NCBI GenBank assembly: GCA_025174535.1
Contig: JALBUN010000026.1
Location: 1 to 64,000 of the forward strand
Reading direction: 5' to 3'
Source of the DNA: Cantharellus purpuraceus
Taxonomy: Eukaryota; Basidiomycota; Agaricomycetes; Cantharellales; Hydnaceae
Length of the DNA stretch: 64,000 nt
Shown: piece by piece, positions 12,290 to 23,505 of the stretch
How positions within the stretch are numbered: the stretch's first letter is position 1
Layout of the letters: each line of letters opens with the position of its first letter
Position numbers and translations under genes: made by a program
The notes under the pieces: model-generated
Database searches by the model: none
Told to the model about the DNA's origin: nothing
What the model saw: only the letters and a program-made list of their open reading frames with translations

Positions 12290-14913
12290 TCACAAGGGGA
12301 TGGGGAGTTTGCCGACTGCTTTGACCCTCAAGGGAAGATTGTCCGCAGGTTCTAAGTAAGCTGTCTTAGACCATGTTGTCACGAGCGCAATTGTGGAAAC
12401 TCACTCATTGTCACAGCTGACGTTGGCTTGGCGACTTGTCCATCATATGCTGGCGCGAAGGAAAAGTGGGCAATGAGAATCCTATGTAAGTGTACATTCA
12501 AAAGGGTCGGGAAAGATCAATAGGAACATCACGTACGCCAATATTGCTTTCATTTCCATAATAGCCATGGTACGCCCAATACAGGCGTGAGGACCCGTGA
12601 TGAAGGAAAGCAGGGAGAATGTTGGATTATAAGTAGACGGGAGGTTGAACCATCTCTCGGGACGGAATCTAAGAATGCGGGGGTCAATTCACGAGGAAAG
12701 GTAGCGTCTATACGTGTTGACGCACTCCGTGGCGTTAGCTCCCCATATCTTTGACCAGGTATTTACAACACGAATCTATACATTACCGATTTGTCATAGT
12801 TTTCCGTGGTCTGGAGGAAGCGAGACATACCGGAATATACAACAATGTCCCCTTCGGAAGGTAAAAACCCTCCACCCAGTCGCCTTTTTTGACTTTCCGA
12901 ATGGTCATGGGCACTGGAGGAAATACTCTGAGGGATTCCATTCTGAGCAATAGGCGTCAAAACTTGGCCACGCTTATGCTTCAAACAGAAACCGGCCACT
13001 CACATGACGCTGTCCAGCCATTGCAGGTCTTTTAAAGTTCGATAGTCTGGACGTGGGTTTTTCTCGACAATGGGAGTCACCTCGGCTCTCAGTCGATCCT
13101 GCGCCTCATCCGAATTTGCCAGGAGCCAGAGTGTCCATGAGAGCCCGGACGCTGTGGTCTTGATAATCGTGACCAAGAGGTAATGAATAAATGCGTGAGA
13201 CGATGGGTCACAATAATGCAGCGATAATACCTCATGCCCAGCGCCAAGAAAGGTCAACTAGATCGAGAGTGAAAATAAGTACACGGCCGAGAGAACGGTT
13301 GGTAGGGACGGACCACTTGCTCCACCAGATCTTGGTCACTCATTTTGTAACCCTCCCCCTTCTCATTCATTCGTGCACTAAAGCCACAACCAAACACACC
13401 AAACTTCAGGGATGAACAGTTGCAAGAATAAGAAACGAAGATACCGGACCAAGAGACTCATGATATCTCGCTTGCTCTCCGCATCCTTGACGTCGGCTTC
13501 TGTCAGCTTCTCATCAAGCATCTGTCTTGACACTGTCTTGATACTGTGCATCGCTGAAAGCAGAGTCTGTGACGGTGCTAGCTTGAGAGAGCAGGCGGGG
13601 TTGAATAACCGTGAAATTGACGAAATCGGTCAGTGAGAGTCAGGCCACTTCAATATAATGCTCACATAAAAACGAGCCTCGAAAGAGCCAACGACGATTC
13701 CGGTGGGCAAAATCAGTGCGAAGGAGACGCGGGAAACCAGGGACTGTCAATAATGCAATGAAGCGTGCTACATTGGGGCCTGCAGAAATGAGAATATATC
13801 CGTATGCCAACGAACGTACGGGTATGAGTTGGTAAAGTTAAATCATGGAGGAAGCGTGGCGACAGACCGTTTTGCAGATTGAGCAGTTCGTGATAGGCCA
13901 ATGCCAGCTCGTTGTTGGGGTCGTGGACGGAGTCTGCCCGGTATCCAAAAGCAGTCTCGCAGATAATATCCAGAGTGACCTTGGACACTGCATGGAGCAA
14001 AATATAGACGATCAACACCACAACGGGATTCTCGGAGAACTTACTCCAATCGTACATTTGCACTTCGACTCCAGTGTCGGGGTGGGTTTGGGAACGAATT
14101 TTCTCGTAAAGTATCTTTGTAAGACTGGAATATCGACTGTTAGACAGCAAAGTGTAAACATGTTGATCTGGCCTGAGTGTACCCTTCCAATGGGGCGTAG
14201 TACATATCCGTCTCTTTGGATCATAAATTTGTGATCTAGAACAATAAAGATCTGCACTCACGAGCCATTAGATTAGGAACCGAGAAGGCGGGGTTCATGG
14301 CGCGTCGCATCTGCCTATGTTGGTTCCCTGTCACGGTCAACAAACCGTAGCCTGCAGATATCCCCAGAATATTGCGCAGAAAGTCTGGCTACAGAAAACA
14401 GAGTTTGAGACCTAGCAGCGCTACAGACGCGAGAGGAATTGGGGTTTACGCGAGGGTAATTCATCCACTCTGTGACGAGGATACGTTGAAGAGCGCTTGG
14501 AGTAAGAAACATCATTCTCTCCACGCCTAGAGGACCAACAGCGCGAACCACGGGACCATACGTCTCTGCCCATTCGCGTTGAAGCGTGCCTATATTTCAG
14601 CGCACGATAATGAGGGATTTTGATCAGCCTGGAAGAAAAGTTCACAACTACCCGCTTCTGCCATCACAATATTCTTAAATTGACCATAGATAGGATGTCC
14701 AAATGAAGGTCCTGGAGCATGTCGAAGGGGAGAGAAACAGAGAGGCTTTAGGAAGAGCTGATGGAGGAGAGCATAGATGCTGATGACTGATGCCCGTAAG
14801 GTGAACTTTCGTATAGATTCGGGTAAGGTAATGACAATGACACACGAACCTCCGAGTGCAATATAGAAATACGCTGGGTTCAGAAACTCAAGGAGAGCAT
14901 CAGTATACGCCAT
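12290..14913 (-). CDS. Cytochrome P450 monooxygenase, complete multi-exon gene
   Basis: This is a haem-thiolate monooxygenase, ER-anchored by its N-terminus (hydrophobic segment ALGGSCVIVITL, residues about 19-30). From 14913 downwards the family landmarks come in order: the proline-rich hinge LRHAPGPSFGHP; GNQHRQMRRAMNPAFSVPNL of the C helix; VTLDIICETAFGY; the I-helix oxygen-binding motif LGAGHE/TTASGLSWTLW, split by an intron after AGHE; the K-helix ExxR motif ESLRVFPPVP; FRPERWFNLPS; and the haem loop FITGPHACIGRTMA with the cysteine ligand near 12580. The end KPADNLPLRVKAV is typical. About ten introns are needed, all GT-AG and mostly 45-65 bases, for example 12941-13000 beside the ExxR exon. 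The haem loop has His where most P450s have Arg, a common fungal variant. Substrate and CYP number cannot be told. Confidence 0.94.
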
Positions 14914-16880
14914 GGTGGGGAAGGCTGGGTGACTGCATCACAAAATTGACTTCGCACTGCTGGCTCATATTCACGTGACAATAATTCAAGCAGTTACGTT
15001 AACTTTCATGCATAAACTTCGGGAGTAGTTCAATGCTGCCGCGGATGCAATTGCAACCGGAGTCACGTGATCCACGTGCTTACGCGCCAGACATGATTCA
15101 ATTCAGCCAACTTGTAAATTCCTCCGATCGGTGCGGCGCTGATTTCTGTGAAAACTTCACTTGTGATCGGAGATGCAAAGCGGACAGACGCTATCAGACT
15201 CCTCAAATTGAGTGGCCACCCAGTTTATTTTTAGAATAGCTTCTTGTATATAATCAGGAGATTTCCTGCTGCAATCGATATCGATTCAATTCATTTTGAC
15301 TGATATAAGTTCTTCCATCACTTCCAGAAATCAAATGGTGGATGAAAAACTTGAGATCGTTGGTCTTCCAGTCATTTCCATTCATAAACGAGTGTATGTT
15401 TGATATTTTTTTTCCCATTCTGGCATGTGTGATATATTTGATGAGACAATGAACAGTGACAAAAGCCTTCTACTTATAGTGTTACGTACTCCGTTAAAAG
15501 TCTCAGTGTTGATCTCGCTTTAGTACAGTTTGCTTTAGCTGTCGATTGGATGTTCTCTTTCATAATGTAGACAACCTCGTCAATACACGAATGGTTACTC
15601 GGACACCTATCACTCTTGTACAATTTTTGACTCACTTCCCGGACCATATGCATGCTTGATAGATTACTTTGACAGGATTTCAAAAATGATGGTCCTGACA
15701 TTACAGTTGTGCTTTGTGATGGCAGTCACCATTCACGGCATGCTATCATATTGAACCTTTTCTGTGCCACAGCATTCCGCAATGACCAGTTCACAGCGAG
15801 AACACGTCCACATTTCCACCATCAAATATAAGGTGTCAAATTCTTGCGGCCTCTCACAACTCTGAGACCTTCCTCCTAAAACCTCATACTTGTTTGACTA
15901 CACACACTTGACTGCATATTCATTCAGGCTTCAGGAGCAACCCTGCAGGCACCATTATCAACGCCTTCGCTCAAAATCTCCACGGGTGCACACGCTCCCC
16001 CAGGAGTTCTACTCGGTCACGGCGTATTACATGATGAAAAGGTATGTTGGCCTTCTGCCCATCGTCTCTAAACATTGACGAAGTCTGCATTTCTTGCTGT
16101 TGGAATCGCTCTGTGCAGTGCCGGCCCGCTGTCTTACGCCGTGAATTTCCAATTCCCTAACAGTCATCGTGGGAGCTCATCGGATACAACTGGGATCAGG
16201 ATCAAATAAAAGGGAGGCATGGCGATCTTACACTTGGAACCACGGATTCATGGGTGATTTATGTGCTCTCTGTGGGCCTGCAGGCTGCAGGAGGCAGGGT
16301 CCCTGAAAGCGTCTTGATCTAGATTAAGGCCGGGCTCGGAAAGGACCCAGATTCCGAATCCCTTGTCACCCAAAACTCTAGCATTCTAGTATTCGGGCGT
16401 GAGACAAGATCACACATAACAGTGGAAGCAAGAGAACATTCACTTTGTTTTAGCCTCGTAAACTCCCATTCGAGCTAGCCCCTATACCAAGAAGCGAAGT
16501 TGGAAATAGTAAATGTGACCATTGCAGCTGACGCGCCCTGAACCCCACAGCTCGGAAGCACCCTCATTCTTGGGTTTGATTCACGAGGATTGACCGCAGC
16601 TCCTGTATACGTTTATGATTGGCATCGAGCACATCCTGACCCACAGACGTGTCCATTCTTACAACACAGGTGATGACTAGACTAGAGGGCGGATTGGTGA
16701 GGAGAAGTCAATGACAGTCATATATAGGCGTTAGGTTGCAATTGTGTTGATGTATGGGTCACACGAAGTCGAATCACGTGTCAATACCCCATAAGAAGCC
16801 CTGAGGTAGCGGTGGTCTAGCACTATGAAACACTGCTTCAGCGGCGCTCGTCCTTCGCCACCGTCAAGAACCTGTCAACC
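14914..16880. other. Intergenic, promoter side of P450 and RING gene
   Basis: The P450 and the RING gene diverge from this stretch. No coding region is supported. Two CACGTG or CACGTGA motifs lie within 150 bases of the P450 start (14973 and 15065), and tatatagg at about 16720 could be a TATA element for the RING gene. Confidence 0.45.
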
Positions 16881-17824
16881 ATGTCTCCCCTACACCGAGA
16901 TTGTGCTGTACAAACATCACCCTCTATGGCAGGGATCACACTCATCGTGAACGATGCTGCAAATGCAAACACTCAAGACACCCAGATAGGCCCGAGTGTT
17001 GGCACCCATACACCCTGTGAATGTAGACAATGCACGGATTCTCACTTGAAATCTCGAGGAGAATATCCCATTCAAAGCCCCAGCAAGTCGAGCGCAGCCC
17101 GACGCCATTTTGCAAAATACGAACCGCAGTTATTGCAGCAGGTGAACGACGAGATCGAGCTAGGATGGGATTGTGGGATATGGTGAGCAGAAAACCGCTC
17201 CTTCATATGAGACGCTGCTGACGCTAGATTCTCGTTCTTGCATCTCCAAGTTTAGATACGGCGGAAGAGCCTTGTGTCACACGATGTGGCCACTTGTACT
17301 GTAAATCGCATCTTAATCACGTGGGTTTCCAAATTCTTGAGCACACTCTACCCCCCTCACATCCACCCCTTTGTTCACAGTGGCTATCTACCCATCCCTC
17401 TTGTCCCGTATGCAAGGCGCTTTGTACACCTGCACAAGACGTTGTGCCTATTTTCTCCCGTGGTAGGACATCCCCGATTTCCTCACCTATCTCTTCAACA
17501 CCACCATCACCTACATCTGACGAAGCCCATCATAATCATCATCCTGCGTCTCCACCAGATAGCTGTTCTGTGTCACCGACTCCAACCGCCATGCGTGGAC
17601 CATGGTCTGGCATGACGGAAATGGAATCTCTCATGTCAGACTATGATATAATGCTGAGAGAACACATCCCGTCGAGCCCGCCTCTCCCACCTGTCTCAAC
17701 AAGCTCATCCGACACCCAACCACGCCCACACCCACTCATGACCTCTCACCTACTGGCTCATTATCTTGGCATCGCTTTACGCATTTTAGGAGTAGGCATC
17801 ATTTTGGGTGTCCTATTGCGCTGA
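16881..17824 (+). CDS. RING finger E3 ubiquitin ligase, RNF5/RMA1-like, membrane-anchored
   Basis: Exons 16881-17182, 17251-17320 and 17381-17824 join in frame to 271 residues. The splice at 17182/17251 rebuilds CGICLDTAEEPCVTRCGHLYC, of which I quote the family-typical CGHLYC core. The splice at 17320/17381 gives KSHLNH-WLSTHPSCPVCKAL, followed by VVPIFSRGR. This matches the RNF5/RNF185/RMA1 family, in which the RING is followed by a VVPLYGRG-like motif. A Pro/Ser-rich linker and a C-terminal hydrophobic helix (AHYLGIALRILGVGIILGVL, last 22 residues) would anchor it in the ER membrane for ER-associated degradation. One usual zinc-binding Cys (CxxC after CGHLYC) is His here (CKSHL). The N-terminal 90 residues are low-complexity and may hide another intron. 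Confidence 0.88.
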
Positions 17825-19344
17825 GGTTACGGAGTATGATTGTCACGGATCCTATCAGGACAGAACGGTTCGCCTTACTTCCCCAGGCTTTCCCATGACT
17901 CTTCGGGGTCCACTGTTTTCACTCAGGATGCGTAGATCAAACTTCGTCCGTCATCTTGTTCAGAACATGAGTTATCCGGGATTTCCGAGTATCCGGATGT
18001 CCTCGCTTACACATCGCATGACTGCCTAGTTCTGCCAATATTGTAGTATAATCACATCAGATTTCCTTTCTTATCTCATGTCTCATCGCATCTCGCTTTC
18101 CCTCTTTTACCTGTATTTTCTGCTGCCTCAAATTCATTTCTGGTATGAGATTCTAGCGATGCCAGGAATCATGGCGATGTGCATTGATGAGAACGGTCTT
18201 ATATGTTGTCTGCACTCTATGTAGGACATTGGGATAAATTAATCAGGGAATATAGAACTAGGGTCGACCGTGATCAGTACAGCCGGCTCTGTCTGTCATG
18301 ATCTACTAACGGCCAAGGTGAGCTTTCATATCTGGTTGCGATCCGTCTACATCGTTTTCCTTACTAAAGTCCTACAGCATCAAGGACGAAAGGAAGGGCT
18401 GGGGCTTGAGTGGGGGTGAAACCACTCTATGCAGTGCTTAATGTTGAACAATGGGTTGAAGGGGAATGTCTCACAAGGAGCACAGAGAAGTGGCTCAGGA
18501 GAAACGGCGTAAAGGGTGTATCCCATCAGAAAAACGGAGGAACAAGCATGTCTCGACTTGACTATGATTCCGGACATCGAAATCCTTGTGCCGCATTGAT
18601 GTAGCCATTCCTATGAATGCCCTCTTGAGTGAAACAAATAAAACCTGCTCAATCACAACTCACTTTATAACTTCTACTTTTTCTGAAGTCGATTAGAAGA
18701 TTGTCCCCCTTGTTTCCTTCCATCTTTTTCCTTGATTTTTTGGGCACCTTTGCATTGAACTAGACTGCCTTTTTCCTTCGGTCTTTCTCCTTGGTTGCTT
18801 TGAACACTTCTTCTTTAGCATGGACCGCCTTCTGTTCGGTTTGGAGGATTTCTTGGAGTTCTCCGGGCCGTACGCTACGGTTGCGCAGGTCACGTGCTCA
18901 TGCTCCTTCGAAATCTGAACAGGAAATATATGCAGGAGTTCTCACAAGTTTGGGGCCACTGTTTGGATCTTTACAGCCTAAATTTGGTGTGATAGATCAG
19001 GGTATTCATGAGAGTAAAATTCTGATGACTGTACTGTTGGGAATGCGGCCATTATGTAAGCCCGTACGATGGTCTGTGCACTCAGCACCTGCCGCCTGGC
19101 AGGATATATAAACACGAAGCAACTGTTTAGGCCTGGAGGCCAGGGCCCATAACCTGTAGAGCTCAAAAGCAAAGTTGGATGTTATTAGATAAGCTAAACT
19201 ACAAACTCAGCAAAAAAGCGAAATTGTAGCACATAAAACACTCATATCTCCTCACACAATAACCCAATCCATACCAAAATTTTTAAGGACCTTCAGTGCA
19301 TTCCAACAGATCAACTACACCAACATCTCTGAGAAACCATCTCC
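17825..19344. other. Intergenic, no gene supported
   Basis: Frames here are short. A minus-strand Lys/Arg-rich frame at 18693-18893 reflects the T/C-rich composition of the plus strand and is not convincing. The right part grades into retroelement debris. Confidence 0.45.
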
Positions 19345-19500
19345 GATGCCCAGAAACAATATCAAGTCTCTGCAGACCAATGCTGCATTCTGGCTCTGGA
19401 CCTGCAAATTGGAGACAAAGTATTCATTAAGGCTGAACACTTCCAGACCACCCACCCATCGAAGAAACTCTCCAAGAAATACTTAGGTCCTTATGAGGTC
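19345..19500 (+). mobile_element. Ty3/gypsy retrotransposon fragment, end of integrase
   Basis: The plus strand reads DAQKQYQVSADQ, then LQIGDKVFIKAEHFQTTHPS and KKLSKKYLGPYEV. This is the classic end of a Ty3/gypsy integrase, where a QK.YY..AD segment is followed by GDKV, PSKKL and LGP[FY]. There are no intact neighbours: the fragment stops where a Cys/Thr-triplet microsatellite begins at 19500. It is a truncated relic. Confidence 0.85.
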
Positions 19501-19791
19501 CACCTCCTCCTCCTTCCATCTCCATTCTGCCTCCTCCTCCTCCTTCCATCTCCGCTCCTCCTCCTCCTCCTCCTTCTGTCTCCTTTCCTCCTCCTCCTCC
19601 TCCTTCCGCCTCTGTTCTGCTTCCTCCTCCTCTTTCCATTTCCGCTCCTCTTCCTCTTCCTTCCATCGGGCCAAGAGCAACTGCTCAAGCTCAGCCATGC
19701 TCATGCTTGCCAAAGGGTTTGACATTATTGAGGATAAGACCTCAATCATGCCCCTCCTTTTATATGTCTCCAGACCCCAGTATAACTCCAA
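19483..19791 (-). other. Glu/Arg-rich repeat frame on a CTC-rich microsatellite, possible gag relic
   Basis: The plus strand 19500-19680 is a degenerate (CTCCTC)n repeat. Read on the minus strand it gives KEEEE and RRKEEEEEERR repeats preceded by MSNPLASMSMAELEQLLL. The non-repetitive lead resembles the start of a gag-type coding region, which would place it in opposite orientation to the adjacent integrase scrap. No other gag features are seen, so it may simply be a low-complexity frame. Confidence 0.35.
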
Positions 19792-19916
19792 CTGCGCCCA
19801 ACCGTCTCACCTATTCAATCCATGGACATGAGGCCTCAGGGGCTCAGCCTTAAATGGAGAGATACTGTTATGACTATATGGAAGATATGGATGTGAAGAG
19901 GGACTAGATATATAAA

Positions 19917-20060
19917 CTTCAGTTGTGCGGGGAGCAATCAACTGTAGATTCAGTAGCTACCTAGATATATAACTACAGAGCTCACGGTTAATGTAGTTAG
20001 ACATATGAGAATGAAATGGAACGTACACTTCAGTTGTGCGGGGAGCAATCAACTGAAGTG
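19917..20060. repeat. Direct repeat pair of a hairpin-forming motif
   Basis: The motif cttcagttgtgcggggagca continues into atcaactg and occurs at about 19917-19944 and 20028-20055. In the second copy the arms are extended: CACTTCAGTTG at 20026-20036 pairs perfectly with CAACTGAAGTG at 20050-20060 around a 13-base loop. It is probably part of LTR-type repeat DNA. Confidence 0.6.
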
Positions 20061-20218
20061 TCCGATAGAACGATATTGAACTTATATACTATCAAGTCAG
20101 GTGGGCAAAATAAAATGAGTATCGCCGTACTCGACCGCTATGCCTATGTATTTGCGCCTGTTGAACTGTGTGGTACCTCAACTATGCTTCCGTGTTCGTC
20201 GGCCTCGATACTCCAACA

Positions 20219-20266
20219 CTATATTCATTAATGTCCAGATCCCCATCCAATCCACTCAGATCCCTT
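20219..20266 (+). repeat. Short fragment of the TGTTATGAC LTR family
   Basis: The sequence ctatattcattaa, followed by tgtccagatccccatcc and atccactcagatccc, matches the start of the solo LTR at 62064-62612 with few changes. It is a roughly 48-bp relic. Confidence 0.65.
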
Positions 20267-20621
20267 CGCTGACCTTGCGACACGCAGCTCCTTCTTACGG
20301 GTCACCAACACATGACTCTCCACCTTGCACCATATGACCCTCCAATCCGCCTCCCACTTCTCCATATCAGCAGACACTAGTTATCACGCTAGGTAATTAG
20401 TTTGATGTATACTCAGTGAAGGAATATCACTGAGGTGTTATCACGCTAGTCTATCGCGCATTAGTTGCTACATGTACCATAGATAAAGAGCGGCGAGTAC
20501 TTATGTGACGATCCAAAGAGTAATAGAGCGTTACACAAAACTTCCGAGCTTCGAACTTAGGTGAGTGGGATAAATCATCGAATTCCAAAAGTTGTTCCCT
20601 TTCCCTCTCTTCTACATACTG

Positions 20622-20765
20622 ATACTTAGCTAGATGCCTATTTAAGAATATGAAACAAAAGTAAACAATAAGAACAAAAGGATAAGAGTCTATTTATCTA
20701 TTCGCAGAGGGATGAATAAACTAGTGTCTCAGTTTAATTATGTCCGGTTGGGCGGACATGTGACT
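20622..20765 (+). repeat. Second copy of the dispersed repeat seen at 805-935
   Basis: It shares atacttagctag, tatttatcta.tcgca, gatgaataaactag and tgtccgg with 805-935 in the same order. It ends about 45 bases before the telomeric repeats. Confidence 0.5.
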
Positions 20766-20808
20766 CGTTGCTACGTCACTGACAGAGCACTGACGAAGAC
20801 TTCTCAAT

Positions 20809-20868
20809 CTAACCTAACCCTAACCCTAACCCTAACCCTAACCCTAACCCTAACCCTAACCCTAACCC
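20809..20868 (-). repeat. Interstitial telomeric repeat array (TTAGGG)n
   Basis: Nine perfect TAACCC units (20815-20868) are preceded by one degenerate unit, which is TTAGGG on the minus strand. The C-rich strand runs 5' to 3' on the plus strand, the orientation of a left chromosome end whose chromosome would continue to the right. DNA with retroelement relics lies on both sides, so the array is internal. The minisatellite block begins immediately after the last unit. Confidence 0.95.
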
Positions 20869-22262
20869 TTGTCTTTCTCTGGACATCCTCTTCCACCCTC
20901 ACACATGTCTGTCCAGGAGGAACACGCACACATCCCTCCATATACCTCCGTACCTGCATGTCTGTCCAGGCAGAACACATGCACATCTGTGCCTGCACAT
21001 CCCTCTATATACCTCCATGCCTGCACGTGTGTCCAGGAGGAACGCACACACACCCCTCCATACACTCCATGCCTGTACATGTGTCCAGGAGGAACACACA
21101 CACACCCCTCCATACACTCTGTGCCTGCACATGTGTCCAGGAGGAACACACACACATCCCTCCATACACCTCTGTGCCTGCATGTGTGTCCAGGAGGAAC
21201 ACGCGCACATCCCTCCATACACCTCTGTGCCTGCACATGTGTCCAGGAGGAACACACACACATCCCTCCATACACCTCTGTGCCTGCATGTGTGTCCAGG
21301 AGGAACACGCGCACATCCCTCCATACACCTCTGTGCCTGCATGTGTGTCCAGGAGGAACACACACACATCCCTCTATACACCTCCATGCCTGCACGTGTG
21401 TCCAGGAGGAACACATACACATCCCTCTATGCACCTCTGTGCTTGCACGTGTGTCCAGGAGAAACACGCACACATCCCTCTATACACCTCCATGCCTGCA
21501 CGTGTGTCCAGGAGGAACACACACACATCCCTCTATGCACCTCTGTGCTTGCACGTGTGTCCAGGAGGAACACGCACACATCCCTCTATACACCTCCATG
21601 CCTGCACGTGTGTCCAGGAGGAACACGTGCACATCCCTCCATACACCTCCATGCCTGCACGTGTGTCCAGGAGGAACACGTGCACATCCCTCCATACACC
21701 TCCATGCCTGCACGTGTGTCCAGGAGGAACACGTGCACATCCCTCCATACACCTCCATGCCTGCACGTGTGTCCAGGAGGAACGCACACACATCTCTCCA
21801 TACACCTCTGTGCCTGCACATCTGTCCAGTCCATCCATTCAGTCCATCCCATCTCAGCCCATCCAACCCAGCCCAGTCCATCCAGCCCATCCCAGCCAGT
21901 CCATCCCATCCCAGTCCATCCCATCTCAGCCCATCAACCTAGCCCAGCCCAGTCCATCCCAGCCCAGTCCATCCAACCCAATCCAGCCCAGCCTATCTAT
22001 CCAGTCCATCCCAGCCCAGCCCATCCATCCAGTCCATCCCATCCCAGTCCAGTCCATCCCAGTCCAGCCATTCCAGTCCATCCCATCCCCATCCCAGTCC
22101 ATCCAACCCAGCCCATCTATCCAGTCCATCCCATCCCAGCCCATCCCAGTCCATCCCATCCCATCCTAGTCCATCCAGCCCAGCCCATCCATCCTAGCCC
22201 AGCCTAGCCCAGCCCTACCTATTTTTTTGACTGACCTAGCCAACCTTTGCACCCCTCTTTAA
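20869..22262. repeat. Minisatellite block A: 53-bp tandem repeat plus CCAGTCCATCC-type repeat
   Basis: The block opens with cttgtctttctct and ends with cacccctctttaac, the same borders as block B. From about 20900 to 21830 it is a tandem array of a 53-bp unit containing gcctgcacgtgtgtcc and aggaggaacacacaca. From 21830 to 22225 it is a short-period repeat of cccatcccagtccatcc type. The 53-bp length (2 mod 3) and lack of stop triplets leave long frames open in several phases on both strands, including one of 485 codons from 20712. These show a 53-residue period and are almost certainly a by-product of the repeat, not a gene. Confidence 0.9.
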
Positions 22263-23505
22263 CCCTAAGTACTATATGTCACTCGCCCTGCGTCCGTCCT
22301 TGCCTGAACCCGAACCACCCCCAGCCTTGCCTCTCAGCAAGGCAATCCCAACCCGCACATCGCCCTCTCAAAGTCCCAGCCTGTTGAGCACCGGAACCCT
22401 CGTGCCCCAGAACGCCTGAGCACCCTTACCCAGCCAGCGCCCCAGGCAGAGCACGATCCAATCACGGATGCCCGTCTCGTCCAGCGACGCACACACGAGT
22501 CGAGCAGGCACGTGAAATCCACCGCTGGTGCCCCTGCATCTATCCATGCCACCCCTCCTGCCGCACCCTCTCCTCCATCCTCACACCCGGGGAGCCTGGC
22601 ACTCCCTTTGCCCAATGGAAATCTGGAAGCTGGAACACCATGGCCTGCAGGCGTGCGTGGTCCCACCACTTTGCCAAGATGGGCTTCCAGAGCAGCAAGG
22701 CAGAAGACAAGGAGTGCGTGATCATGTAGCATAGGATGGGGGTTTGCTTTCTTACTTGCTTTCTTTGTTGGGGATCAGCTTGAGCGCATCACCGTTGGCA
22801 TGCCCTTCTTTTAATATGCACGATGCGGACTACTTTGTTAGAATACCACACACATTGTTGTCCTGTTCATTTTAAGAACACTTGGCGCATCACCATAGGT
22901 GTATGACATGCGTGCTATATACACACTCAAAAATAGCTACCCATAAATTATTTACACCCCTGCGCTTGTATGTCCGTCTGGGCCGGGAGTGATGGATGAG
23001 ATGGCATTGGACAAAGAGTAGTTGTGCATGAATCCATTGGGGCCGGGTCCTTACCATTTCATTTCACATGCACCCGTGTCATTACATCTGCACATATCAT
23101 ATCCATACATATCATACACATTATTTCAGATCTACATGTATTATATGTACATATCATTTCCATCTTGTTTTGGTTTCAGATCCTCATATATTGTTTCATG
23201 CATCACAGACAGATATGTCTCTTGACTCAGTGCATTTACTGGTCACATGAACTGTCTCTACACCACCTCTACCTCACCTCTACACCATCTCTACACCACC
23301 TCTACCTCACCTCTACCTCACCTCTACACTATCTCTACCTCACCTCTACCTCACCTCCACCCCACCTCTACACCACCTCTACCTCACCTCCACCCCACCT
23401 CTACCTCACCTCCACCCCACCTCTATACCATCTCTACACCACCTCTACCTCACCTCCACCCCACCTCTACACCATTCTACACCACCTCTACCCTATTATC
23501 ACACT
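22263..23505. other. Spacer between the two minisatellite blocks
   Basis: The left part (22263-22735) is GC-rich, with Pro/Ser/Ala-rich frames such as the plus-strand MSLALRPSLPEPEPPPALPL near 22277. These could be a decayed gag, but I cannot show it. From 23250 to 23500 there is a degenerate simple repeat of the type cacctctacctcacctctac. Nothing else is recognised. Confidence 0.5.

Noticed and set aside
18693..18893. Lys/Arg-rich minus-strand frame
   Set aside because: Composition artefact of a T/C-rich plus strand; no motif and no neighbours supporting it.
20712..22169. 485-codon plus-strand frame with 53-residue repeats and telomere-encoded TLTL repeats
   Set aside because: All frames on both strands are open across the 53-bp array because its length is not a multiple of three and it lacks stop triplets. 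The frame also runs through the telomere repeats. No sign of a real gene.
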